Shown here: piece after piece, positions 18,497 through 26,578 of the stretch
Layout of the letters: every line of letters begins with the position of its first letter
Numbering within the stretch: position 1 is the stretch's first letter
Source of the DNA: Bordetella flabilis
GTDB taxonomy: Bacteria > Pseudomonadota > Gammaproteobacteria > Burkholderiales > Burkholderiaceae_B
Direction of reading: 5' to 3'
Length of the DNA stretch: 64,000 nucleotides
NCBI RefSeq assembly: GCF_001676725.1
Contig: NZ_CP016172.1
Location: forward strand, 2,232,001-2,296,000
Notes under the pieces: generated by a model
The model's database searches: none
The model's input: the letters and a program-made list of their open reading frames with translations, nothing else
What the model was told of the DNA's origin: nothing
Position numbers and translations under genes: made by a program

Positions 18497-19702
18497 ATGA
18501 CCGATCAAGCCTATATCTGTGACGCGATTCGTACTCCTTTCGGCCGTTATGGCGGCGCATTGTCGTCCGTGCGCGCAGATGACCTGGCGGCCGTTCCGAT
18601 CAAGGCTTTGATGGCGCGCCACGCCGGCGTGGCCTGGGAAGAAATCGACGACGTCATCTTCGGTTGCGCCAACCAGGCCGGCGAGGACAATCGAAATGTC
18701 GCCCGCATGGCGGCGCTGCTGGCCGGGCTTCCATCTGCTGTTCCGGGCGCCACGGTGAACCGCCTCTGCGGCTCGGGGCTCGATGCCCTGGGCACCGCGG
18801 CGCGGGCCATCCGGGCAGGCGAGGCCGGCCTGATGATCGCCGGCGGGGTCGAGAGCATGAGCCGCGCACCTTTCGTCATGGGTAAAGCCGATACGGCGTT
18901 TTCGCGTAACGCGGCGATTTACGACACCACCATCGGCTGGCGCTTCGTCAACAAGCTGATGAAAGCGCAATACGGCGTCGACTCCATGCCGGAGACAGCC
19001 GAAAACGTCGCCGTGGAGTTCAAGATCAGCCGTGAGGACCAGGATCGCTTCGCCCTGGCCAGCCAGCAGAAGGCGGTAAAGGCGCAGGCAAGCGGCTTGT
19101 TCGACGCCGAGATTACGCCGGTGTCGGTGCCCCAGAAGAAAGGCGATGCCGTCCTCGTGGCGAAGGACGAACATCCCCGCGATACCAACATCGAAGCCCT
19201 GTCCCGTCTCAAGGGCGTTGTCCGCGATGGCGGCACCGTCACGGCGGGCAACGCGTCCGGCGTCAACGATGGCGCTGCCGCGTTGCTCCTTGCCGGCGAA
19301 GCGGCGCTGAGCAAGCACGGCCTGAAGCCGCGCGCCCGCGTCGTGGGCATGGCGACCGCCGGTGTGCAGCCCCGCATCATGGGCATCGGTCCCGTGCCGG
19401 CCACGCGCAAGGTGCTGGCCTTGACCGGGCTGAAGCTGGACCAGATCGACGTGATCGAACTGAACGAAGCTTTCGCAGCGCAAGGGCTGGCCGTGCTGCG
19501 CGAACTGGGCCTGGCTGATAGCGACCCGCGGGTGAACCCCAACGGGGGCGCCATCGCGCTCGGGCATCCCCTCGGCGCCAGCGGTGCGCGGCTCGCCACC
19601 ACGGCGATCAACCAATTGGAGCGCACCGGCGGCCGCTATGCCCTGTGCACGATGTGCATTGGCGTGGGGCAGGGTATCGCCGTGATCCTGGAACGGGTGT
19701 AG
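18497..19702 (+). CDS. pcaF: 3-oxoadipyl-CoA/acetyl-CoA thiolase
   Basis: Thiolase of 401 residues. Acyl-accepting C91 in VNRLCGSGLDAL, and catalytic H357 (GHPLGASGAR) and C387 (CTMCIGVGQG). The N terminus AYICDAIRTPFGRYGGALSSVRADDLAA is typical of PcaF-type beta-ketoadipyl-CoA thiolases, which cleave 3-oxoadipyl-CoA to succinyl-CoA and acetyl-CoA in aromatic-compound degradation. No other pca or paa gene is nearby, so a general acyl-CoA thiolase role remains possible. Ends in a bidirectional terminator. Confidence 0.9.
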   Translation: MTDQAYICDAIRTPFGRYGGALSSVRADDLAAVPIKALMARHAGVAWEEIDDVIFGCANQAGEDNRNVARMAALLAGLPSAVPGATVNRLCGSGLDALGTAARAIRAGEAGLMIAGGVESMSRAPFVMGKADTAFSRNAAIYDTTIGWRFVNKLMKAQYGVDSMPETAENVAVEFKISREDQDRFALASQQKAVKAQASGLFDAEITPVSVPQKKGDAVLVAKDEHPRDTNIEALSRLKGVVRDGGTVTAGNASGVNDGAAALLLAGEAALSKHGLKPRARVVGMATAGVQPRIMGIGPVPATRKVLALTGLKLDQIDVIELNEAFAAQGLAVLRELGLADSDPRVNPNGGAIALGHPLGASGARLATTAINQLERTGGRYALCTMCIGVGQGIAVILERV

Positions 19703-19798
19703 GACGCACCGGCGTTAAAGGACGGGCCCCTTGCATTTCCCCACCTGTTCTTTATCCCGCATTTATCGCCGTCGATTAATCCCATTTATTTAGGACGC

Positions 19799-19826
19799 AA
19801 AAAAGCGAGCGCCCGGCTCGCTTTTT
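19799..19826. terminator. Bidirectional terminator between pcaF and the DUF192 gene
   Basis: Stem GCGAGC / GCTCGC flanked by six A on the left and five T on the right, giving a T-tailed hairpin in both directions between two convergent genes. Confidence 0.85.
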
Positions 19827-19850
19827 CCATTATGTATTCTTATCCGTACA

Positions 19851-20357
19851 TTAAGGCAAACCTTCGATTTTCTTGCCCGCGGTGATGCCATGGTCCGCAA
19901 ACCAGCCTTGCTTCATTTCAAGCGCGTAGCGGACCGCCTTGCGCGAGCAATGGGTGTCGTCGGTTTGCGGCGCCATGTCGGCGATATTGACCACGGTACC
20001 GTCGTCCGCCATGAAGGCGATCGACAGGGGCAGGGGGGTGTTGCGCATCCAGAAGCACTGCTGGTCCGGCTGGTCGAAGACGAACAGCATTCCCTCGTTG
20101 CCGTCCAGGGTCTGCCGGAACATCAGGCCTCGCTCCCGGGCCTCGTCGGTACGCGCGACCTCGGCCTGGATCACATGGATGCCGGCGGACAGTTGCATTT
20201 TGGGCAATACTGGCTGGGGTCCAGTCGGTTTCTGCGCCGCGGCCAGGGCTGGGAGCATGCCGAGGGTGAGCGCAGCAGCGGCAAGGAAGCCGCACAAGGC
20301 GTTATGGCCGCGGCGGGGCAACGGTAGGGCTTGCGGCAAGACAGCATCGGTGTGCAT
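19851..20357 (-). CDS. DUF192 family secreted/periplasmic protein
   Basis: 168 residues. A likely signal sequence (NALCGFLAAAALTLGMLPALAAAQ) precedes a DUF192 domain with its signatures RGLMFRQTLDGNEGMLFVFD, FWMRNTPLPLSIAFM and ALEMKQGWFADHGI. Family members are small beta-barrel-like proteins of unknown function, often exported. It follows the cold-shock gene on the same strand but is separated from it by a strong terminator, so it must have its own promoter. Confidence 0.85.
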   Translation of the reverse strand: MHTDAVLPQALPLPRRGHNALCGFLAAAALTLGMLPALAAAQKPTGPQPVLPKMQLSAGIHVIQAEVARTDEARERGLMFRQTLDGNEGMLFVFDQPDQQCFWMRNTPLPLSIAFMADDGTVVNIADMAPQTDDTHCSRKAVRYALEMKQGWFADHGITAGKKIEGLP

Positions 20358-20378
20358 GATGGCTACGAAAGGAGGACG

Positions 20379-20410
20379 AAAAAAAGGCGGGGCGTCAGCC
20401 GCCCCGCCTT
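20379..20410 (-). terminator. Rho-independent terminator of the cold-shock gene
   Basis: Perfect 11-bp stem (AAGGCGGGGCG / CGCCCCGCCTT, loop of 5). On the minus strand the stem runs into seven T residues, 40 bases after the cold-shock gene stop. Confidence 0.9.
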
Positions 20411-20450
20411 CGTATGGTACTCGAAGACGCTGATGAACTCGCCTGACCGC

Positions 20451-20723
20451 TCAGGCGGAGGTGATGTTCAAAGCCTGCTTGCCCTTGGGGCCCTGGATGA
20501 CTTCGTACTTCACCTTTTGGCCCTCTTTGAGGGTCTTGAAACCGTTCATCTGGATCGAGGAGAAATGCGCGAACACGTCTTCAGTGCCGTCGTCTGGCGT
20601 GATGAAACCGAATCCTTTCGCGTCGTTGAACCATTTCACGGTGCCGGTTGTGCCTTTGGGCGCATCGGCGGTGGAGGCCTGTGGGGTGTCCCCTTGCTCA
20701 CGGTTTGCGGTCGTATCGGACAT
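20451..20723 (-). CDS. Cold-shock protein (CspA family) with N-terminal extension
   Basis: 90 residues from ATG 20723. A C-terminal cold-shock domain ([23 protein letters not shown]1 [30 protein letters not shown]2-like) binds single-stranded nucleic acids and acts as an RNA chaperone. About 25 extra polar residues precede the domain, unlike the minimal 67-70-residue CspA. The further upstream in-frame region to 20861 overlaps the clpS promoter and is unlikely to be coding. Divergent from clpS; monocistronic given its terminator. Confidence 0.93.
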   Translation of the reverse strand: MSDTTANREQGDTPQASTADAPKGTTGTVKWFNDAKGFGFITPDDGTEDVFAHFSSIQMNGFKTLKEGQKVKYEVIQGPKGKQALNITSA

Positions 20724-20808
20724 GCGGACTGCCTCATGAATCGTATGTTGACAGAAGGGCTCCCCGGCCTGGCCGTCTCCCCCCCTCTTCCAAGTGCCTA
20801 ACAAACAG

Positions 20809-20836
20809 TTGAAAGCGCTTAGAATTCTCCGATAAT
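20809..20836 (+). promoter_or_regulatory. Sigma-70 promoter for clpS
   Basis: TTGAAA (20809-20814) and GATAAT (20831-20836) with a 16-base spacer, giving a leader of about 100 bases before the clpS start. No other good promoter is obvious in this divergent region. Confidence 0.5.
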
Positions 20837-20945
20837 GCGCCGCTTTTCTTTGGGACGTCAAGTATGGAAACTACGCATTTCGACATGTAAAACTACGCCC
20901 GTTCGATACTCGGTTTTTCAAGCGTTAAATAAAATAGTCACCGCC

Positions 20946-21260
20946 ATGAGCACAAGTACGGATACCCATCACGACCTCGTTGTAGAAAAGGAGAGCGCTC
21001 GCACCAAACCGCCGCCGATGTACCAGGTCATCCTGCTCAATGATGACTACACGCCGATGGAATTCGTCGTCAAGGTGCTGCAGAAGTTTTTCAACAAGAA
21101 CGAGGACGAGGCCACCCGCATCATGCTGCAGGTGCACCATGAAGGGCGCGGCGTCTGCGGGGTTTACTCACGCGACGTTGCGCACACCCGGGTCAGCCAG
21201 GTGCAGCAATACGCGAAAGCCAAACAGCATCCGCTGCAATGCGTCGCGGAGCCTATTTGA
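20946..21260 (+). CDS. clpS: ATP-dependent Clp protease adapter ClpS
   Basis: 104 residues from ATG 20946. It delivers N-degron substrates to ClpAP. The core [27 protein letters not shown] holds the NDD N-end-rule pocket residues, followed by [20 protein letters not shown]. The N-terminal tail (about 20 residues) is of the kind that engages the ClpA pore. Unusually, clpA does not follow directly: it begins about 7.6 kb downstream after yfhM and pbpC. Confidence 0.96.
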   Translation: MSTSTDTHHDLVVEKESARTKPPPMYQVILLNDDYTPMEFVVKVLQKFFNKNEDEATRIMLQVHHEGRGVCGVYSRDVAHTRVSQVQQYAKAKQHPLQCVAEPI

Positions 21261-21385
21261 ATTTTTGGGCGCGCGCTGCGCAGGCCGCCCGCAAAAAGCA
21301 ATAAACAATATGTGGCCTGCAGGCAGCCGGTTCAGATAAAACCGCGCCGGAGGCTTTTGCGGTCCAAAGCATGGGAGAGGGCGTC

Positions 21386-24300
21386 GTGGCGCAGGAGAAG
21401 CGGACCGGCCGTATGGCCGGCGCGGCCATCGTGGCTGCAGTAGTGCTTTTGGCAGGGCTTTGGTTTGGCTATCGTGCTTTTTTTCCCGGCGACGCACCGG
21501 TCATCGCCTCGACGCCAGCCGGCCGGGCTCCGGTCGCAGGGGCCGGCACATTACCGCCGTCGACCGGGACGGTAGGCACCGCAGAGCCCTTTGCCGCATT
21601 GAACTGCACGGCGCGGCAGTACCAGGGCAGCCTGGCCCTCTCCATCATGTTGACGCAGCCGGTAGACCGCAAGGCAGACCTCGGCCGCTATCTGCAGGTC
21701 GTTGACAGCGGCGCCGCCCCGGCGCCCGCAGAAAACGAGGGCGGCGAGGCGCCATCCGCGCCATCACGTCCCGCACCGGTCCAGAGGGGTGATCCGGCCA
21801 CCCCGGGCAAGCAGGTCCAGGGCAATTGGGTGGTCGGGGAGAATCCACGTACCATCTATTTCCCTTACGTGCTGCCGCAACGACGCTACGCAGTCAGGGT
21901 AGGTGCCGGCTTGCCGGCCGCCAGCGGCACCGGCCTGGGGCAATCCGGGCACTGCCAGATCGATACCGACGCCATGCCTCCGACTTTCTATTTCGCCAGC
22001 CGTGGCGTGGTGCTTCCGGCGGGCCAGAATGGGGGGTTGCCGGTCGCCACGGTCAATATGCCTGAAGTCGATGTCCAGTTTCTGCGCGTGGCGCCCGAAC
22101 ATGTACCCGCGTTCTTCGATATTTTGCTGGGCAACCATCGCAGCCAGCGCGCCGATGCAGGCGAAGCGGACGACGAAGGAGATGGCGGCTATGGCGCCAC
22201 GTCCTTGAAGGGCGCGGTGGGTGCCTGGGAACTCGACCGTCTGAACAGCATCGCCAGCAGTGTCTATCAGGGCCGCTTCCTCACGGACAACAGGCCGAAC
22301 CGCCGGCATGTCACATTCCTGCCGATCGAGCAGATAAAGCCTTTGCAGGAAGCGGGTATCTACGTGGCGGTCATGAGCGAACCCGGGCGGTTTCGCACGG
22401 AATACCAGACCACCTATTTCTACGTCAGCGACATCGGCTTGCACGCGCGCCGTTATGCAGATCGCATCGAGGCCTTCACGGTATCCCTGAACTCTGGCCA
22501 GCCTATCGTCGCCGACGTTGTCGAGCTCCTGGACGACGCCGGTAAACCGCTCGCCAAGGCGACGGCCGACGCACAAGGCCATGTGGGCTTCGACGGGGCA
22601 TATGAACGCGCCCGTGTCATCCGGGCCAGCCGCGGCAAGGAAATGACTGTGCTGGCCCTCGGCGAGCCGGCATTGGATTTGTCGGAATTCGATGTCGGTG
22701 GCCTGCCTTCGGTAAATAACAACCTTTTCGTCTATGCGGGCCGGGATTTATACCGACCCGGCGAGACGTTCCAGGTCTCGGTGCTGGCGCGCGATGCCGA
22801 CGGCCGCCTGCCGGCCCCGGTCCCTTTGACCGCCACCTTGAAGCGCCCGGACGGCCGCGTCGTGCAGACGGGACTATGGCGGCCTGATGCAACAGTGCAG
22901 GGGTATGTTCAGCACGCCATCGATCTGCCCGCCGATGCGCAGACCGGGACGTGGTCCTTGGAGTTACGGGTGGACCCCGCGGCGCGCAAGGCCGACACCG
23001 TGTGGCCGTTTCACGTGGAGGAGTTTCTTCCGGAGCGGATGAAGCTTGCCTTGACGGCAGCCGACGGGGTCCTGGAGCCGGGGCAGGCCTTGAAGATCGC
23101 TGTGCAGGGCGATTATCTCTACGGCGCCCCGGCGGCCGGCAACCGCATGCTGGCGAGCTTCACTGTCAAGCGGGAGCGCCAGGCACTACCCGTACAGTGG
23201 CCCGGCTTCATCTTCGGGGATGTCGCCGACGACCGGATCCGCCACTACGAGGAACTGCCGGAGTCGCAGCTTGACGACCACGGCAAGGGTGAAATCGACG
23301 TCGATCTGTCTGGCCAGAAAGCGGCATCGCCATTGCAAGTCCGTGTGTCTGCCAGCTTGCTCGAATCTGGAGGCCGGCCTGTGGTGCGCTCGCTTTCGCG
23401 GTCGGTATGGCCGGCGGCCTCGCTGGTCGCCGTACGCCCATTATTCGATGGCGATGTCGCGCAGGAGAACACGCCTGCAGGCTTTGAGGCGGTGCGTCTC
23501 GACGCGCAGGGCAACATCGTGCCATTGGCGCAAGCGCAAATGCGCCTGTTTCGGGAGGACCGCCAATATTACTGGCGCTACGACGAACAGCGTGGATGGA
23601 ATAGTGGATATACCGAGACGGATGAACTGACCGACACGGGTCTCCTGTCGCTGTCGGGTCGCGAAACCTTCAACGTGCCGGTAACCTACGGTCGCTATCG
23701 CCTGGAGATCACCGATCCGGAAACCGGGCAGACCTTGCGCTATCGCTTTTATGCGGGCTGGGGAGCGCAAAGCGAAGAATCCACGGGGAACCGGCCCGAC
23801 CGGGTACGGATGAAGGTGGAGGGCTTGCCGGCCAAGCCCGGCGGCAGCTTGAAACTGACATTGACCCCGCCTCACGACGGACGTGCCTTGGTTACCGTGG
23901 AAGGCGACCGCATGCTCTGGTCGACCTGGGTGGACGCCAAGGCCACCGGCACGGAGGTCGAGGTGCCGGTGGACGCCGCTTGGAAACGGCACGACCTCTA
24001 TATAGGAGCAGTCGTGTTCCGGCCGGGAAGCCAAGGCGATCGCGTTACACCGGCGCGGGCGGTAGGCCTGGCGCCTTTGCCCCTGGACACGACGAGCCGG
24101 AAGCTTGCGGTTCATTTGAACTTCCAGCCGCAGGGCAAGGTGTTGCCCGAAACCCGGGTCAAGGTGCGGGTGAAGGTCGACGGCGCGGCGGATACACCGG
24201 CGACAGTCACGCTATCCGCGGTGGACGTCGGCATACTCAACGTCGATCGCTACGCCACACCGGATCCCTTCGGCTATTTCTTCGGCAAACACCGTTACGC

Positions 24301-26578
24301 TCCCGACATGCTGGACATGTACGGCAAGCTGATCGAAAAAATGGACGGCACGCTGGGACGGCTGAAGTGGGGCGGCGATGCCGCGATGCGCGGGGATACG
24401 CGCACTTTGCCCAAGAAAGTGAAGCTGGTCGATCTTTTCTCCGGGCCCGTCACCCTGGACAGGAACGGGGAGGCGGAAATTCCCTTGGATGTGCCAGACT
24501 TCAATGGGACGCTACGGCTCATGGCCGTGGCGTTCACGGGTGAGCGCTACGGCAGCGCCGAAGCCGAAATGCTCGTTGCCGCGCCGGTCGTCGCTGAACT
24601 GAGCACGCCGCGCTTCATCACCCCGGGCGACCAGGCCGCCATCGCGCTCGATGTGACGAACCTCAGCGGGGCGACGCAAACCTTGAACATCGTGCTGGAC
24701 GCTCGCGACCCGCTCTCCATCGCGGATAACACGCGAACCGTGACGCTCAAGGACAAACAACGCACCACGCTTCGATATACCGCGACCACCACCGGCTCGT
24801 ATGGCCCGGGCCTGATGCGGCTGACCGTCTCCGGGCAGGGTGGACCCACGCCCTTGCAAATCGTGCGTGAGTCGGTCTTGCAGGTCGAGCCAGCGCAGGC
24901 GCCGGAACGCCAGGTTCACCGCATCCGTTTGATGCCGGGCGAGCGCTTCGCCCCGGACGCAGCCTGGATGTCGGCGTATTACCCCGATTCCGCGACGGTG
25001 AGTCTGGCCGTGTCCGGACGCCCGCCGTTCAATGTCGAGCGGCTTGTGCGCGATCTGCTGACTTACCCCTACGGTTGCACTGAGCAAACCATCAGCGCGG
25101 CATGGCCGTGGCTGTGGATGAACACGGCCACGGCGCAACGTTATGGCGTGAAAGATTTCTCGACCATGACGCAACAGCAACGGGTAGACAAGGCCCTGCA
25201 ACGCTTGTCGGGCATGCGCGGGGCCAGTGGGGCCTATTCCCTATGGGGAGGGCCGGCATCCAACCGCGACGTGTGGCTTACGGCCTATGCGGTCAGCTTC
25301 CTGCAGGAAGCCCGCGACCGCGGCTATGCAGTGCCAGATACAGCACTCGAACGTTCACGCGTATGGCTGCTGCAGCAATTGCAGCAGACCGCGGCCGGCT
25401 TTGGTATGTGGTCCCCGGCGCTGCGGGCGGCCGTGGAGCGCAGACTGGGCGTGCAGGATGGTCGGGATGTGCTGCGCGAGGACCATCGGCGCTTCGCTGG
25501 ACTGGCGGCAGCGGCACTGACCCTGGCACGCGATGGCAAGGCGCCGTTGTCGACGGTGCGGCAGTTGTTCGACAATTACCAGGAACGAGCCTTTTCACCG
25601 CTGCCGCTGGTGCAGCTTGCCGCGGCGTTCAAGCTGATGGGAGACCAGGGACGCATGCAGCGCGCCCTGGACGCCGCCATGAGCCGGCCCTATGGCTTGC
25701 CGGGCACCATGGGACGCGTGGACGACTGGCTGGGGGATTATGGGACCGCGGTGCGGGACCTGGCCCTTTCTTATGCCTTGATGCGGGAACATGACCTGCA
25801 ACATCCGCGCCGCGAACTGCTGTTGGTCGACCTGGCGGCGCGGCTCGGCAATCGTGCCTACTTCTCTACGCAGGAGCAGATGGCCATGCTGCGGGCGGCG
25901 CGTGCCGCCGGTGGTGGTGGCGGCCAGGGCTGGGAAGTGACCGTAGCCAACGGCGCCGACAGGCAGGTCGTGCAGGGAGGCGACGACCGCACGCTGACCA
26001 TATCGCCTGCGGCAGTCGCGGGGCTCCAGTTGGCCAACAGCGGGACGCAACCGGTGTTCGCGGAATTCGACGTGCAGGGCAGCGTCAAGACGCCGCCCGC
26101 ACCGCGCACCGATATGATCCAGCTGCAGCGGCGCTGGTATCGTCCGGACGGCAGCGCCTGGGATGGTGGCGTCCTGCAAACGGGCGACATCCTTGTGAGC
26201 GCGATACGTGCCGACTCGAACTGGTCCATTCCCGACGGCCTCGTGGTGGATCGGATACCGGCGGGCTTCGAGATAGAAAACCTGAATCTGTCGCAGAACC
26301 CTGACATGAACGAATGGACCATCGCCAATCGGCGCGTGGCGGACGCCTTGTCGGATTCCCGGGTCAAGCATACCGAGTTCCGCGACGACCGCTTCGTCGC
26401 CGCCGTGACCCTGGGCCAGGGGCCTGTCGACATCTTCTATATGCTGCGCGTGGTCACGCCGGGTCGATATACCGTGCCGTCGGTCGTGGCGGAGGATATG
26501 TATCGCCCCGAGGTCCGCGGCGTGGGCGACTCTTGGAGCGATATCGAAATCCGCGATCGCAGCGCGCCGGTGAGATGA
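21386..26578 (+). CDS. yfhM: Bacterial alpha-2-macroglobulin (YfhM-like) with thioester
   Basis: Protease-trapping protein of the periplasm, about 1730 residues, similar in size to E. coli ECAM. I chose the GTG at 21386 because GGAGAGG lies 5 bases upstream; the ATG at 21371 is the alternative. A single N-terminal hydrophobic segment (MAGAAIVAAVVLLAGLWFGY) with no lipobox cysteine suggests a signal anchor rather than the lipoprotein anchor of E. coli. Macroglobulin (MG) domains follow (e.g. LFVYAGRDLYRPGETFQVSV), then an A2M region (VDVGILNVDRY) and the thioester motif CTEQ at about 1231-1234 in TYPYGCTEQTISAAWPW. The stop overlaps the pbpC ATG (ATGA), so the classic yfhM-pbpC pair is translationally coupled. 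Confidence 0.93.
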   Translation: MAQEKRTGRMAGAAIVAAVVLLAGLWFGYRAFFPGDAPVIASTPAGRAPVAGAGTLPPSTGTVGTAEPFAALNCTARQYQGSLALSIMLTQPVDRKADLGRYLQVVDSGAAPAPAENEGGEAPSAPSRPAPVQRGDPATPGKQVQGNWVVGENPRTIYFPYVLPQRRYAVRVGAGLPAASGTGLGQSGHCQIDTDAMPPTFYFASRGVVLPAGQNGGLPVATVNMPEVDVQFLRVAPEHVPAFFDILLGNHRSQRADAGEADDEGDGGYGATSLKGAVGAWELDRLNSIASSVYQGRFLTDNRPNRRHVTFLPIEQIKPLQEAGIYVAVMSEPGRFRTEYQTTYFYVSDIGLHARRYADRIEAFTVSLNSGQPIVADVVELLDDAGKPLAKATADAQGHVGFDGAYERARVIRASRGKEMTVLALGEPALDLSEFDVGGLPSVNNNLFVYAGRDLYRPGETFQVSVLARDADGRLPAPVPLTATLKRPDGRVVQTGLWRPDATVQGYVQHAIDLPADAQTGTWSLELRVDPAARKADTVWPFHVEEFLPERMKLALTAADGVLEPGQALKIAVQGDYLYGAPAAGNRMLASFTVKRERQALPVQWPGFIFGDVADDRIRHYEELPESQLDDHGKGEIDVDLSGQKAASPLQVRVSASLLESGGRPVVRSLSRSVWPAASLVAVRPLFDGDVAQENTPAGFEAVRLDAQGNIVPLAQAQMRLFREDRQYYWRYDEQRGWNSGYTETDELTDTGLLSLSGRETFNVPVTYGRYRLEITDPETGQTLRYRFYAGWGAQSEESTGNRPDRVRMKVEGLPAKPGGSLKLTLTPPHDGRALVTVEGDRMLWSTWVDAKATGTEVEVPVDAAWKRHDLYIGAVVFRPGSQGDRVTPARAVGLAPLPLDTTSRKLAVHLNFQPQGKVLPETRVKVRVKVDGAADTPATVTLSAVDVGILNVDRYATPDPFGYFFGKHRYAPDMLDMYGKLIEKMDGTLGRLKWGGDAAMRGDTRTLPKKVKLVDLFSGPVTLDRNGEAEIPLDVPDFNGTLRLMAVAFTGERYGSAEAEMLVAAPVVAELSTPRFITPGDQAAIALDVTNLSGATQTLNIVLDARDPLSIADNTRTVTLKDKQRTTLRYTATTTGSYGPGLMRLTVSGQGGPTPLQIVRESVLQVEPAQAPERQVHRIRLMPGERFAPDAAWMSAYYPDSATVSLAVSGRPPFNVERLVRDLLTYPYGCTEQTISAAWPWLWMNTATAQRYGVKDFSTMTQQQRVDKALQRLSGMRGASGAYSLWGGPASNRDVWLTAYAVSFLQEARDRGYAVPDTALERSRVWLLQQLQQTAAGFGMWSPALRAAVERRLGVQDGRDVLREDHRRFAGLAAAALTLARDGKAPLSTVRQLFDNYQERAFSPLPLVQLAAAFKLMGDQGRMQRALDAAMSRPYGLPGTMGRVDDWLGDYGTAVRDLALSYALMREHDLQHPRRELLLVDLAARLGNRAYFSTQEQMAMLRAARAAGGGGGQGWEVTVANGADRQVVQGGDDRTLTISPAAVAGLQLANSGTQPVFAEFDVQGSVKTPPAPRTDMIQLQRRWYRPDGSAWDGGVLQTGDILVSAIRADSNWSIPDGLVVDRIPAGFEIENLNLSQNPDMNEWTIANRRVADALSDSRVKHTEFRDDRFVAAVTLGQGPVDIFYMLRVVTPGRYTVPSVVAEDMYRPEVRGVGDSWSDIEIRDRSAPVR

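Noticed and set aside
21261..21385. Terminator between clpS and yfhM
   Set aside because: Only a weak 5-bp GC stem with a large loop, followed by A rather than T residues.
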